NCBI RefSeq assembly: GCF_003254705.1
Contig: NZ_QFYR01000003.1
Location: forward strand, 186,001-250,000
Length of the DNA: 64,000 nt
Direction of reading: 5' to 3'
Origin: Phenylobacterium deserti
GTDB lineage: Bacteria > Pseudomonadota > Alphaproteobacteria > Caulobacterales > Caulobacteraceae
The notes under the pieces: model-generated
Database searches by the model: none
Told to the model about the DNA's origin: nothing
The model's input: only the letters and a program-made list of their open reading frames with translations
Made by a program: the position numbers and the translations under genes
Shown here: one piece after another, positions 49,717-58,596 of the stretch
Position numbering within the stretch: the first letter of the stretch is position 1
Layout: every line of letters begins with the position of its first letter

Positions 49717-52149
49717 TTGCGACGCTGTTTGCGAGTCGGCCTTCTTTATGGCCTTTGTGCTTCGTCTATGCTTTCGGCTTTTGACGCCTATGCTCAAGAT
49801 TCCGCCGTGGACGAGGTCATCGTCACCGGCACGCGCTCGACGGCGCGGACGGTGACAACCAGCCTGGCGCCGATCGACGTGCTGTCGGCCGAAGAACTCC
49901 AGAAGAGCGGCAAGCAGTCCACGCGGGACCTGATCGCCACCTTCGTGCCGTCCGCCAACGTCTCGAACTCGGGGGCCGGCGCCAGCTTCGCGTTCAAGAC
50001 GGTGTCGCTGCGCGGCCTGTCCGGCGACCAGACGCTGCTGCTAGTGAACGGCAAGCGCCGCCACAACACCGCGGTGCTGTTCGTCAACGGCACGACCCAG
50101 AACGGCCAGTCGCCGCCGGACCTCGACCTCATCCCCTCGGCCGCGATCGAGCGGATCGAGGTGCTTCGCGACGGCGCCTCCGCCCAATACGGCTCCGACG
50201 CGCTGGCCGGGGTGATCAACATCATCCTGAAGGAGGGGGCCGAAGGCGGCGCCCTGACCGCGCTGGCCGGGCTGACGGGCAAGGGCGACGGCGAGACGGC
50301 CCAGGCCTCGGCCAATGCGGGCTTCGGATTCGGCGACACCGGCTACCTGAACCTGACGCTGGACGCGCGGACCACCAATCATACCGACCGCGGCTACAAG
50401 ACGCCGAACCAGACGCAGCTCTACTTCCCGGTGAACGGCCAGCCCGACCCGCGGGAGGCGTCCGCAAACCGCGAGACCAGTCACCCCGGACAGCCGCAGG
50501 TGCAGCTCTATTCGCTGGGCTTCAACACCGGCGCGGACGTAGGCGACCTGAGTTTCTACGCCTTCGGGACGGTCTCCAGCCGCAACTCGGCGGCCTATCT
50601 GACCTTCCGCAACCCCAACTCCCTGAACAACAACGTCAGCGTCTACCCGGACGGCTACACCCCGCGGCTGTTCCTGAAGGATCGCGACTACCAGGTGGCG
50701 GCCGGCGTGCGGGGCCGCGACCTGCTGTCCTTCAACTGGGACCTGTCGACCACCTACGGCAGCAACGAGGTGGGCTACTACGAGAACTCGCTGAACGCCT
50801 CGCTGGGCCCGCAAAGCCCGACCTACTTCTATCTGGGCACCCTGACGTTCGACGAGTGGACCACCAACTTCGACCTTAACCGCGAGTTCGAGGTGGGGCT
50901 GGCCAAGCCGCTGTTCCTGGCCATGGGTCTCGAGTACCGGGACGACACCTTTGCCATCGAGGCCGGCGAGCTGGCATCCTACGTCAACGGCGGCTACCGC
51001 GCGCCGGTGGGCGCGCCGCTGGCCGGGCAGGTGACGCAGGGCGGCTCGCAGGGGGTGACGGGCTTCCCGCCCTTCGCTGCTGGCGAGTTCTCGCGTGACA
51101 ACAAGAGCGCCTACATCAACGTCGAGCAGGCGATCACCGACAACTTCGAAGTCTCGCTGGCCGGCCGCTACGAGAGCTATTCGGACTTCGGCGAGACCAC
51201 CACCGGCAAGGTCTCGGCCCGCTGGGAGCCGATCCGCAACTTCGCGGTGCGCGGCACCGTCTCCTCGGGGTTCCGCGCCCCGTCGCTGCAGCAGCAGCAC
51301 TACGGCTCGTCCAGCACCATCGGGGTCTCGTTCCCCACCGGCACGGTGCTCTATCCGGTGCAGCTGCTGCCGCCGGACAACCCGGCGGCCATCGCCCTGG
51401 GCGCCAAGCCGCTCGAGCCGGAAAGCTCGACCAGCTATTCGCTGGGCTTCGTGTCGCGCCCGCTGCCGGGCCTGAGCCTGACCCTCGACGTCTACCAGAT
51501 CGAGATCAAGGACCGGATCATGCAGAGCGCCACGCTGGGGCCGAACACGGTCGTCAGCAACGCGCTGGCCAGCCAGGGCCTGAACCCGCAACAGGCGGTG
51601 TTCTACTACGCCAACGCGGCCGACACGACGACGCAAGGCGTCGACTTCGTGGGCGACTACGCCATGACTGTTGGGGACGGCCGGCTGCGCTTCACCTTCA
51701 CGGCCAACTACACCAAGAACGAGTTCGACCGCATCACCGCCCCACCACCCGAGCTGGCCGCCGCCGGCCTGGTGCTGGTCGACCGCATCAAGATCGGCGA
51801 CTTCACCGTCGGCACGCCGCGGGACAAGGAGATCCTGTCGGTGAATTGGGTGCAAGACCGGCTGGACGTCACCGCACGCTTCACCCGCTTCGGCGAGATC
51901 ACACAGCGGGTGGCCAACCCGCTGAACGACGAGACGGTCTCGCCGACCTTGATCGTTGATCTGGACGCCAGCGTCGACCTGACGGAGCGCCTGAGGCTGA
52001 CGGTGGGCGCCAACAACCTGTTCGACGTCTATCCGGACACCATCCGGCCCGCGAACCGGGGCAACCCGCCGTTCTCCTTCTGGAACCAGTACGCCCCGTG
52101 GGGGATCAGCGGCGGCTTCTACTACACGCGCCTCGCCTGGACCTTCTGA
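49717..52149 (+). CDS. TonB-dependent receptor
   Basis: 810 residues. There is no ATG or GTG at the proper place; TTG 49717 (or 49729) is the likely start, giving a signal peptide with LLYGLCASSMLSAFDAYAQ. The TonB box is EVIVTGTR. The plug carries GLSGDQTLLLVNGKRRHNTA and, at its end, GSDALAGVINIILKEGAEGG (quoted in part: DALAGVINIILKE). The barrel includes RYESYSDFGETTTGK and ends YYTRLAWTF. This is the TBDR class often paired with amidohydrolases or peptidases in Caulobacterales. The enzyme starting 30 bp downstream supports a shared substrate. The ligand is unknown. Confidence 0.87.
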   Translation: MRRCLRVGLLYGLCASSMLSAFDAYAQDSAVDEVIVTGTRSTARTVTTSLAPIDVLSAEELQKSGKQSTRDLIATFVPSANVSNSGAGASFAFKTVSLRGLSGDQTLLLVNGKRRHNTAVLFVNGTTQNGQSPPDLDLIPSAAIERIEVLRDGASAQYGSDALAGVINIILKEGAEGGALTALAGLTGKGDGETAQASANAGFGFGDTGYLNLTLDARTTNHTDRGYKTPNQTQLYFPVNGQPDPREASANRETSHPGQPQVQLYSLGFNTGADVGDLSFYAFGTVSSRNSAAYLTFRNPNSLNNNVSVYPDGYTPRLFLKDRDYQVAAGVRGRDLLSFNWDLSTTYGSNEVGYYENSLNASLGPQSPTYFYLGTLTFDEWTTNFDLNREFEVGLAKPLFLAMGLEYRDDTFAIEAGELASYVNGGYRAPVGAPLAGQVTQGGSQGVTGFPPFAAGEFSRDNKSAYINVEQAITDNFEVSLAGRYESYSDFGETTTGKVSARWEPIRNFAVRGTVSSGFRAPSLQQQHYGSSSTIGVSFPTGTVLYPVQLLPPDNPAAIALGAKPLEPESSTSYSLGFVSRPLPGLSLTLDVYQIEIKDRIMQSATLGPNTVVSNALASQGLNPQQAVFYYANAADTTTQGVDFVGDYAMTVGDGRLRFTFTANYTKNEFDRITAPPPELAAAGLVLVDRIKIGDFTVGTPRDKEILSVNWVQDRLDVTARFTRFGEITQRVANPLNDETVSPTLIVDLDASVDLTERLRLTVGANNLFDVYPDTIRPANRGNPPFSFWNQYAPWGISGGFYYTRLAWTF

Positions 52150-52178
52150 CCCTGCGCCCCCGTTCCCGGAGTATCCCG

Positions 52179-55100
52179 ATGTCCAACTTGTCCAAGCGCG
52201 GCGTCGATCGGCGCCGCGTGATTTCGGCCGCGGGCGCCGGCCTGGCGGCTGGTGCGCTGACGCCCCAGACGCAGGCCCAGCCGCAGCTTCCGGCCGGCGC
52301 GGTGACGATCCGCGAAGGCACCAACATCGCCGTGGCCCCGTCGCCGGACGGCCGAACCCTGGCCTTCGACCTGCTGGGGGTGATCTGGACCCTGCCGATC
52401 GACGGCGGCGCAGCCCGGCGCGTCACCGACGACCTTGCGGACGCGGCTCAGCCGGACTGGACGCCGGACAGCCGGCGGCTGGTCTTCCAGGCCTATCGCG
52501 ACGGGGTGTTCCAAGTCTGCTCGGTGGGGGCGGACGGCTCGGGATTCGTCCAGCACACCCGCGGGCCGTTCGATTGCCGGGAGCCGCGGGTCTCGCCGGA
52601 CGGCCGGCGGGTGGCCTACGCCTCCGACCAGTCGGGCAGCTATGCGATTCATGTTCTGGACCTGGCCAGCGGCCAGAGCCGGCTGTGGGCCCGGCCGGAC
52701 GGCCAGGCGGCCGAGCCGGCCTGGTCGCCGGACGGCCGCAGGATCGCCTACGCCGTCGACCGCACGCGCATCGAGGTGGCGGACGAGGCGGGGGCGGTGA
52801 GCCCCGGCCCCAAGGTCACGCCGTCGGCCGACCGGTTCAACCCGGCGGAACTCCGTAGCCCGGCCTTCACGCCGGACGGCGGCGACATCGTCTACTGGAC
52901 CCTGCGCAACGGCCGAACCGAGCTGCGGGGTGCGACCGGACCCGTAGCGAGCGGCGGGGACATCTTCCCTTTTCGGGCCACGTGGCTGGCGGGGGGCGAG
53001 CTGATCTACGCCGCCGACGGCAAGATCCTGCGCCGGGGCCGGTCGGGTGAGGCGCGATCCATCCCGTTCTCCGCCGCCGTGCCGGTGAAGACGGCAGACT
53101 ATCGCAAGCCGCTGCGCGACTACGACGGCGCCGGGCGGCGGCCGGTGGTCGGCATCGGCAGCCCCGCCCTGTCGCCGGACGGGCGGCAGGTGGTGTTCCG
53201 GGCGCTGAACGGCCTCTATCTGCTGGACATCGGCGACAAGGCCCGGCCGCTGGTGAACGACGGGTTCTGGACCTGCGATCCGGCCTGGTCGCCGGATGGG
53301 CGGAGTCTCGCCTATTCGACCGACCGGGGCGGCAAGCTGGACATCTGGGTCCGCGACATGGCCAGCGGCGCCGAACGCCAGCTGACCCGCCACAAGGACG
53401 CGGCGGTGTCCGGCGCCTGGTCGCGGGACGGCCGCGCCATCGCCTTCCTGGACCAGAACGGATCGCTGCACGTGGTCGAAGTCGCGAGCGGGCAGGTCCG
53501 GCAGGTGTTCGGCGCCTTGTGGGAGCCGGGGCGCCCCAGCTGGAGCGCCGACGGCAAGACCATCGCCATGGCGGCGTTCAAACCCTACGCGGCACGCTAT
53601 CGGGAGGGCCTGAGCGAGATTCTGACGGTGGACGTGGCGAGCGGGCAGGGGACGTACGAGCCCGTGCTGCCGCACCGCTCCCTGGTGACGCGGGGGGACG
53701 ACGGGCCGGCGTTCTCGCCCGACGGCGCCCGCCTCGCCTTCGTGTTCGCCAGCCGCCTCTACGTCGCGCCGGTGGACGCACGCGGCAAGCTGGCCGGAAC
53801 GCCCGTAGCCCTGAACAACGAGGTCACCGACGCGCCGAGCTGGAGCGGCGACGGGCGGCAGATCCTCTACCTGTCGAACGGCGCCCTGCGGCTGATCCCG
53901 GCGGCGGGCGGGGCGCCGCGGACCGTGCCGCACGGTCTAACCTGGGCCGCGGCCAGGCCAAGGGAGCGCAAGGTGGTCCGGGGCGGCCGCGTGTGGGACG
54001 GCAAGGGAGCGCAGGTCCGCTCCGGCGTCGATGTGGTGATCGAAGGAAACCGGATCGCCGACCTGCTGCCGGCCGGCTCGGCCGTGGCCGGCGCGCAGGT
54101 GGTGGACGCCTCGGGCGCTACGGTGATCCCGGGCCTGATGGACATGCACACCCATCGACAGATGCAGGGCTACGCCTATGGCGACCGGGAGGGCCGGCTG
54201 TGGCTGTCGCTGGGGGTGACCACCACCCGCTCGCCCGGCTCGCCAGCTTACCACATGGTGGAGGACCGGGAGGCGCTCGACGCCGGAACCCGGGTGGGGC
54301 CGCGCTACTTCGCCACCGGCGAGGCGGTGGACGGCGGGCGGATCTTCTACAACTTCATGCGGCCGGTCACCGAGCCGGGGCAGCTGGAGCTGGAGCTCGC
54401 CCGCGCGAAGGCGCTCGGCTACGACCTGATCAAGACGTATGTGCGCCTGCCGTTCGAGAGCCAGCGGCGGGTGATCGAGTGGGCGCACAGCGAGGGGATG
54501 CCGGTGACCTCGCACTACCACTATCCGTCGCTGGCCTTCGGGCAGGACGGGATGGAGCACATCGGCGCCACCACCCGCCTGGGCTATCCAAGGACGGTGA
54601 GCGCCACCGGCGCGTCCTACGAGGACGTGACCGCCCTGTTCAACGCCGCGGGCGCGCGGCGCACGCCGACGCTGTTCCAGAGCTCGGCCCTGTATGGGAC
54701 GGACCGCTCCCTGGTGGATGATCCGCGCACGCGGGCGCTTTATCCGCCCTGGGAATATGCGCGGCTGGTGCAGCGCGCCGACCAGCTGAAAGGCGCGGAC
54801 GCCAGCGCGGCGCTGGCGGTGCTGGAGCGCAACGTGGCGCACCTGCGGGCCCTGATGGCCGGCGGGGCGCAGGTGATCGCCGGCACGGACTCGCCCATCG
54901 ACTTCAACGGCCTGTCCCTGCACATGAACCTGCGGGGGATGGTCCGCTACGGCGTGGCGCCCCATGAGGCGCTGATGTGCGCCACCTCCATCCCGGGCGA
55001 GTACCTGGGCCAGCCCCTGGGGGTGATCGCCAAGGGCATGCTAGCCGACCTTGTCGTCTGCGAGGGGGATCCGCTGCAGCGGATCGAGGATGCGGCCGCC

Positions 55101-55343
55101 GTCCGCCGAGTGATCAAGAACGGCGAGGTCTTCGACATGGCGAGGATCCTCGGGCCGTTCGGCGGGGCCGCCAACGCTCAGGCCGAACCGCCGACGCCGG
55201 CGATCCAGCTGGCGGCGCAGTCCGGGCCGACGCCCTTCTGGCACGAGGCCGAATGGGTGGCGGACAGCCGCGCCGCCTGCTGCGTGGACGCGGTGTGTCG
55301 CCAGCCGCACGGCCGGCGCATCTACCGGGCTGTCGAGGTCTGA
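52179..55343 (+). CDS. Exported beta-propeller (PD40) + amidohydrolase fusion
   Basis: 1054 residues from ATG 52179, 30 bp after the TBDR. A twin-arginine-like start (DRRRVISAAGAGLAAG) is followed by about 550 residues of TolB/PD40-type WD-like repeats, each with SPDGRR/SPDGRQ motifs (for example RVSPDGRRVAYASDQSGSYA split as RVSPDGRRVAYA). The C-terminal part is an amidohydrolase: a start strand KVVRGGRVWDG, GLMDMHTHRQ (the HxH metal motif), TSHYHYPSLA, IGATTRLGYP, and the Asp in AGTDSPIDFN. The amidohydrolase cleaves amide or ester bonds of cyclic or peptide-like substrates; the propeller may hold a polymer or direct the substrate. It ends with a Cys-rich tail (SRAACCVDAVC). The pairing with a TBDR implies uptake of its product. 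Confidence 0.85.
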   Translation: MSNLSKRGVDRRRVISAAGAGLAAGALTPQTQAQPQLPAGAVTIREGTNIAVAPSPDGRTLAFDLLGVIWTLPIDGGAARRVTDDLADAAQPDWTPDSRRLVFQAYRDGVFQVCSVGADGSGFVQHTRGPFDCREPRVSPDGRRVAYASDQSGSYAIHVLDLASGQSRLWARPDGQAAEPAWSPDGRRIAYAVDRTRIEVADEAGAVSPGPKVTPSADRFNPAELRSPAFTPDGGDIVYWTLRNGRTELRGATGPVASGGDIFPFRATWLAGGELIYAADGKILRRGRSGEARSIPFSAAVPVKTADYRKPLRDYDGAGRRPVVGIGSPALSPDGRQVVFRALNGLYLLDIGDKARPLVNDGFWTCDPAWSPDGRSLAYSTDRGGKLDIWVRDMASGAERQLTRHKDAAVSGAWSRDGRAIAFLDQNGSLHVVEVASGQVRQVFGALWEPGRPSWSADGKTIAMAAFKPYAARYREGLSEILTVDVASGQGTYEPVLPHRSLVTRGDDGPAFSPDGARLAFVFASRLYVAPVDARGKLAGTPVALNNEVTDAPSWSGDGRQILYLSNGALRLIPAAGGAPRTVPHGLTWAAARPRERKVVRGGRVWDGKGAQVRSGVDVVIEGNRIADLLPAGSAVAGAQVVDASGATVIPGLMDMHTHRQMQGYAYGDREGRLWLSLGVTTTRSPGSPAYHMVEDREALDAGTRVGPRYFATGEAVDGGRIFYNFMRPVTEPGQLELELARAKALGYDLIKTYVRLPFESQRRVIEWAHSEGMPVTSHYHYPSLAFGQDGMEHIGATTRLGYPRTVSATGASYEDVTALFNAAGARRTPTLFQSSALYGTDRSLVDDPRTRALYPPWEYARLVQRADQLKGADASAALAVLERNVAHLRALMAGGAQVIAGTDSPIDFNGLSLHMNLRGMVRYGVAPHEALMCATSIPGEYLGQPLGVIAKGMLADLVVCEGDPLQRIEDAAAVRRVIKNGEVFDMARILGPFGGAANAQAEPPTPAIQLAAQSGPTPFWHEAEWVADSRAACCVDAVCRQPHGRRIYRAVEV

Positions 55344-56513
55344 CGGATAGTGACAGGCACGCCGTGCTTGAGGAGAGCCCATGTCTCGCCCCGCTGCCAC
55401 TCAGCAGGGCAGGCCGACTATATGACGGCTTGCCTGAATGTCCGCCCTGAGCAGAACGGCCATGGCTGCTCCTGACGAATGGCAGGGCTGCCTTAACGGA
55501 GGTGACGCGAGTGCGGCTTCGCTGAAGCCGCACCTTCTATCAGTTGCGACGTTCAGCAGGGCAGGCCCGTTTGCGTCAGCTGGCCGATGAGCGCGACATG
55601 GTCATCAGCGACATCGTTTATACCGCGATCCTGCTTCACATGGGCGAGGCTCCGCATCTCGCCCGAGCCGCCTGAAAACAGCACAACACCTCAACTTCTT
55701 TGAGCGCCAGGGGCGCTGAGGGGCTTCGACTGAAGAAGGTGGGCGAGGCGCCGGCCGCTGCCTGAAACCGATCATTCGCCTTTGGCGGGCTCCTCGGCGC
55801 AAGAGCTAAGACGTGCTCTACCTCCTGCAAGGGAATGAGCACGAGGCGGTCGCGGCGCTCCGCGTGCGGTCGCCACCTAACGCGTACCTTTCAAGGAAGC
55901 GGGGTCGGGGACAGACGCAGCACCGCTCGCAACGCACGTCGCAGATAAAGAGTCAGAAGCGCGAAGTTGGTCCGCCCGCATAAACCCGTGCGAATGGCCC
56001 GTTCGCTCTGGAGTCAGCGAAAAGGCGATCCTCGCATATTCGGCAATTTACCTCGCCTAAGGTATATTATCGGAAGTTCCAATATGCTGCCGTATGCAGA
56101 TCGTGTGCGTCGGGCTCTCAACACAGTCCCAGCTGTTTGAGCTGTGCGTCTGATGGCTGGATTCAGCTGGTCTGACGTGTCCAGCGGTCCGCCGTGTAGG
56201 TTGGTCAGCAGTTCGGGGGCGAGTTCAGCCACCCGCGCTGGATCCTCAATCTGGCCTTGCGTCTATAGCACAGCCATCGCGGGACCCCGTGCTCGGCTGC
56301 GCGCCGGCTCCGGGCTGCAGCGGCCCGCGCATGACCACGTCGGCAAACAGCTGGTCGATTGGCACGCCGGGATTCCTGAACGCTCGGCACGAATGAGAAA
56401 TTCCTCTGTTCTCTGAATGCGCTGGCGTTTGAACGCGTCGTCAAAATCGGCCGGATGGGCTCCAAATGGCCTCCCATATGCAGCGCCGCCCCACATCGAG
56501 ATTGGGGTGAGCC
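55344..56513. other. Gene-poor stretch with decayed fragments
   Basis: About 1.2 kb without a confident gene. A short forward frame at about 55539-55676 (ending LADERDMVISDIVYTAIL, then HMGEAPHLARAA) looks coding but starts after a stop and has no clear initiation codon. On the minus strand near 56140-56450 a frame VAELAPELLTNLHGG and neighbouring pieces in other frames (GVPIDQLFADVVMRG) look like a frame-shifted remnant of an unrecognised protein. These could be remains of a mobile or accessory gene. Confidence 0.3.
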
Positions 56514-56717
56514 ATGACGGAACAGAACCAGCCACTGCGGGGGGCCTCCCGAGAAGAGAAAGCCGCGCTTTACCGCGCGAATGCGGCTCGCTTGCTCAAG
56601 CAGGCCGCCAACTCTCAACTGCCGCAGGAGCGCGCCAAACTCGAGGCGGCCGCCGCGCAGTGGTTGTCCCTGGCCGAGGGGGAAGATCCGGATTCCGGCG
56701 CGCTGACTCAGCGCTGA
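56514..56717 (+). CDS. Small Ala/Glu-rich hypothetical protein
   Basis: 67 residues from ATG 56514, with a GGGGTGAG ribosome site. It has a Leu/Ala-rich helix (EEKAALYRANAARLLKQAAN) and ends EGEDPDSGALTQR. Short helical proteins with the same RxxAARLLxxA pattern occur in many alphaproteobacteria, with unknown role. It is isolated between decayed regions, so it might also be a leftover of a larger gene. Confidence 0.5.
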   Translation: MTEQNQPLRGASREEKAALYRANAARLLKQAANSQLPQERAKLEAAAAQWLSLAEGEDPDSGALTQR

Positions 56718-56747
56718 CTGCGCCGCGGCCGGCCAGGACACAGCGCG

Positions 56748-56948
56748 TTAGACTTCCTTCCGCCTCAAGACGATGACCATGCCTGCGAGATTGAGCGTCG
56801 CCATAGCGAACCAGGTGAGTGCATAGACCAAGTGGGCGTTTCGGAATGACACGACGGTTAGCCCGCCGACCGGATACCCGCCTGGGTTAGGCGTGGTGTC
56901 CGCATCTATGAAGATTGGCGGAAGGCCATGAAGCCCCTCGCCCTGCAA
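56748..56948 (-). pseudogene. C-terminal stump of a SURF1-family gene
   Basis: 66 codons end in a normal SURF1 terminus: PNPGGYPVGGLTVVSF, then RNAHLVYALTWFAMA and a last membrane helix with RRKEV. SURF1 helps assemble cytochrome c oxidase and is about 230 residues; here only the last third remains, and the frame starts at a TTG directly beside the stump of a transporter on the other strand. No N-terminal part is found. An oxidase is encoded 36 kb away, but this is not adjacent to it. Confidence 0.7.
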
Positions 56949-56949
56949 T

Positions 56950-57378
56950 CGTCGTTTCGGGGATCATCGGCGACCGGGTCGGGCGACGTCCGCTGCCCGG
57001 CATTTCGGCCGTGCTGATCGGCGCCTACAGCGGCTTGCCCCGCAGCTGCTGAACGCCGGTGGCGTCGGCGAGACCTTCTACCTGATCGTAGGCTTCGCCT
57101 TGCTCCGCCTGGCGTTCGGCCAGTCCTCGGGCGTGGTCAACAACAGCTTCCCGCCGCATCACCGCTACACGGGCGCGGCCATCGTGGCGAACTCCGCGTG
57201 GCTGATCGGCGCTGGGTTTGCGCCGCTTGCCGCGCTGTTCCTCGTCAGGACGTTCGGGCTGTGGTCCGTCGGCGCATACCTGCTGTTGGGCGCGGTTTGC
57301 ACCCTCACCGCGCTGGCCATCAACAAGGGGTGGGGCAACCGCGCCGCGGAAGCAGACGCCGGTCCCGCCAACGCTTGA
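56950..57378 (+). pseudogene. C-terminal stump of an MHS-type MFS transporter
   Basis: A frame reading IVVSGIIGDRVGRRP carries the MFS loop motif and is cut by a frameshift at about 57043-57050 (TGA in GLPRSC). The next frame continues PQLLNAGGVGETFYLIVGFA, FGQSSGVVNNSFPPHHRYTG and ALFLVRTFGLWSVGAYLL to a stop at 57376-57378. The pattern is the second half of a metabolite/H+ symporter (MHS) protein. The N-terminal half is missing and begins exactly where the SURF1 stump ends, a head-to-head junction near 56949. Confidence 0.75.
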
Positions 57379-57415
57379 TCGGCGGGACCTGTTTGAAAAG
57401 AGGTGCGGCGGGGCC

Positions 57416-58585
57416 TTACCGGCCCGCGCTTACCCGGAACACCATGGTGTTCGTATAGGTCTGGCCCGGCGCAAGCCGCGCGGAGCCGAACGCCGGCTTG
57501 TTCGGGGTATCGGGGAAGATCTGCGGCTCCAGCGCGATGCCGTCGCCTTGGCGGTAGGCTCGGCCCGATTTGCCGACCAGCGTGCCATCCAGGAAGTTGC
57601 CCGCGTAGAACTGCACGCCTGGCTGATCGCTGAGCACCTCCAGGGTGCGTCCGCTGGCCGGGTCAGCCAGACGAGCGATCAGCCGCGGCTTGGCGGTCTT
57701 GCCGCCGTTCAGCACGTAGTTGTGGTCATAGCCGCGGCCCAGGACGATCTGAGGATCGCTTGCTTCCCGGATCCGCTCGGCCACCACGCGCGGCCGGCGG
57801 AAATCGAAGGGCGTGCCGGCGACGGGCGTAAGTTCGCCCGTGGGGATCAGCGCCGCATCCACTGGGGTGTAGCGATCACCCTCGATCGTCAAGACATTGC
57901 CGAGCGCACCCCCGGGCGCCCCCTCCCCGGCCATGTTGAACAAGGCGTGGTTGGTCATGCTGATGATCGTCGGCCGATCGGTTGTCGCACCGTAGGTGAT
58001 GGTGAGCTCGCCTGCTTCGCTAAGCGCATACGTCGCGGTCGCCGTCACCTTCCCCGGATAGCCTTCCTCGCCGTCGGGGCTGACATAGCTCATGCGCACG
58101 GAGGCGACGGGACCGGCGCTGGCGTCGGTCACCTGCCAGACCACCTTGTCCCAGCCCTTCTTGCCGCCGTGCAGGGCGGCCAGGTCATGGTCGTTGCGGG
58201 CCAGCTGGTAGCTCTTGCCGTCCAGGCTGAAGCGCCCGCCGCCGATGCGGTTGGCGTAGCGGCCGATGGTGGCGCCGAAGTAGCTGGCGGCCTTGGCGTA
58301 GCCCTCCGCATCCGAGAAGCCGAGCACCACGTCAGCCGGCTTGCCTGCCCGGTCGGGCACGACAAGTGCCTGCAGCGTAGCGCCGTAGGTGATCACTGTG
58401 GCGCTCACACCGTTGCGAGCTGTCAGGGTGATGGCTTCTACGGCCGCGCCGTCTGGCGTGCGTCCGAACGGCTTGCGGGCCAGCTCCACCGCACCAGCGG
58501 AGACCGGAGCCGCCGCAAGGACCGCCACGCTGGCCAGGGCCGCAGCCCGCAGACCGAGAGACATTCCCGTCATTTCGCTTTTCAT
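57416..58585 (-). CDS. galM: Aldose 1-epimerase, exported
   Basis: 389 residues with a signal peptide (ALASVAVLAAAPVSAG). The GalM fold shows GATIGRYANRIGGGRF, NDHDLAALHGG, the catalytic His in TNHALFNM, and Glu in LEPQIFPDTPN. It interconverts the alpha and beta anomers of a sugar in the periplasm. It starts 11 bp after the arabinofuranosidase stop, with GAGGGATC overlapping that stop, so the two are one transcript. Hence it probably works on L-arabinose released by that enzyme. The length is normal for secreted galM homologues. Confidence 0.9.
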   Translation of the reverse strand: MKSEMTGMSLGLRAAALASVAVLAAAPVSAGAVELARKPFGRTPDGAAVEAITLTARNGVSATVITYGATLQALVVPDRAGKPADVVLGFSDAEGYAKAASYFGATIGRYANRIGGGRFSLDGKSYQLARNDHDLAALHGGKKGWDKVVWQVTDASAGPVASVRMSYVSPDGEEGYPGKVTATATYALSEAGELTITYGATTDRPTIISMTNHALFNMAGEGAPGGALGNVLTIEGDRYTPVDAALIPTGELTPVAGTPFDFRRPRVVAERIREASDPQIVLGRGYDHNYVLNGGKTAKPRLIARLADPASGRTLEVLSDQPGVQFYAGNFLDGTLVGKSGRAYRQGDGIALEPQIFPDTPNKPAFGSARLAPGQTYTNTMVFRVSAGR

Positions 58586-58596
58586 GACCCGATCCC

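Noticed and set aside
50041..51855. A 604-codon open frame antisense to the TBDR gene at 49717
   Set aside because: High-GC codon bias keeps opposite frames open; its translation is low-complexity (Val, Gly, Arg, His) and matches no family, while the forward strand has clear plug and barrel motifs.
52122..53933. A 603-codon open frame antisense to the beta-propeller gene
   Set aside because: Same GC-bias shadow effect; the forward frame carries repeated SPDGRR motifs.
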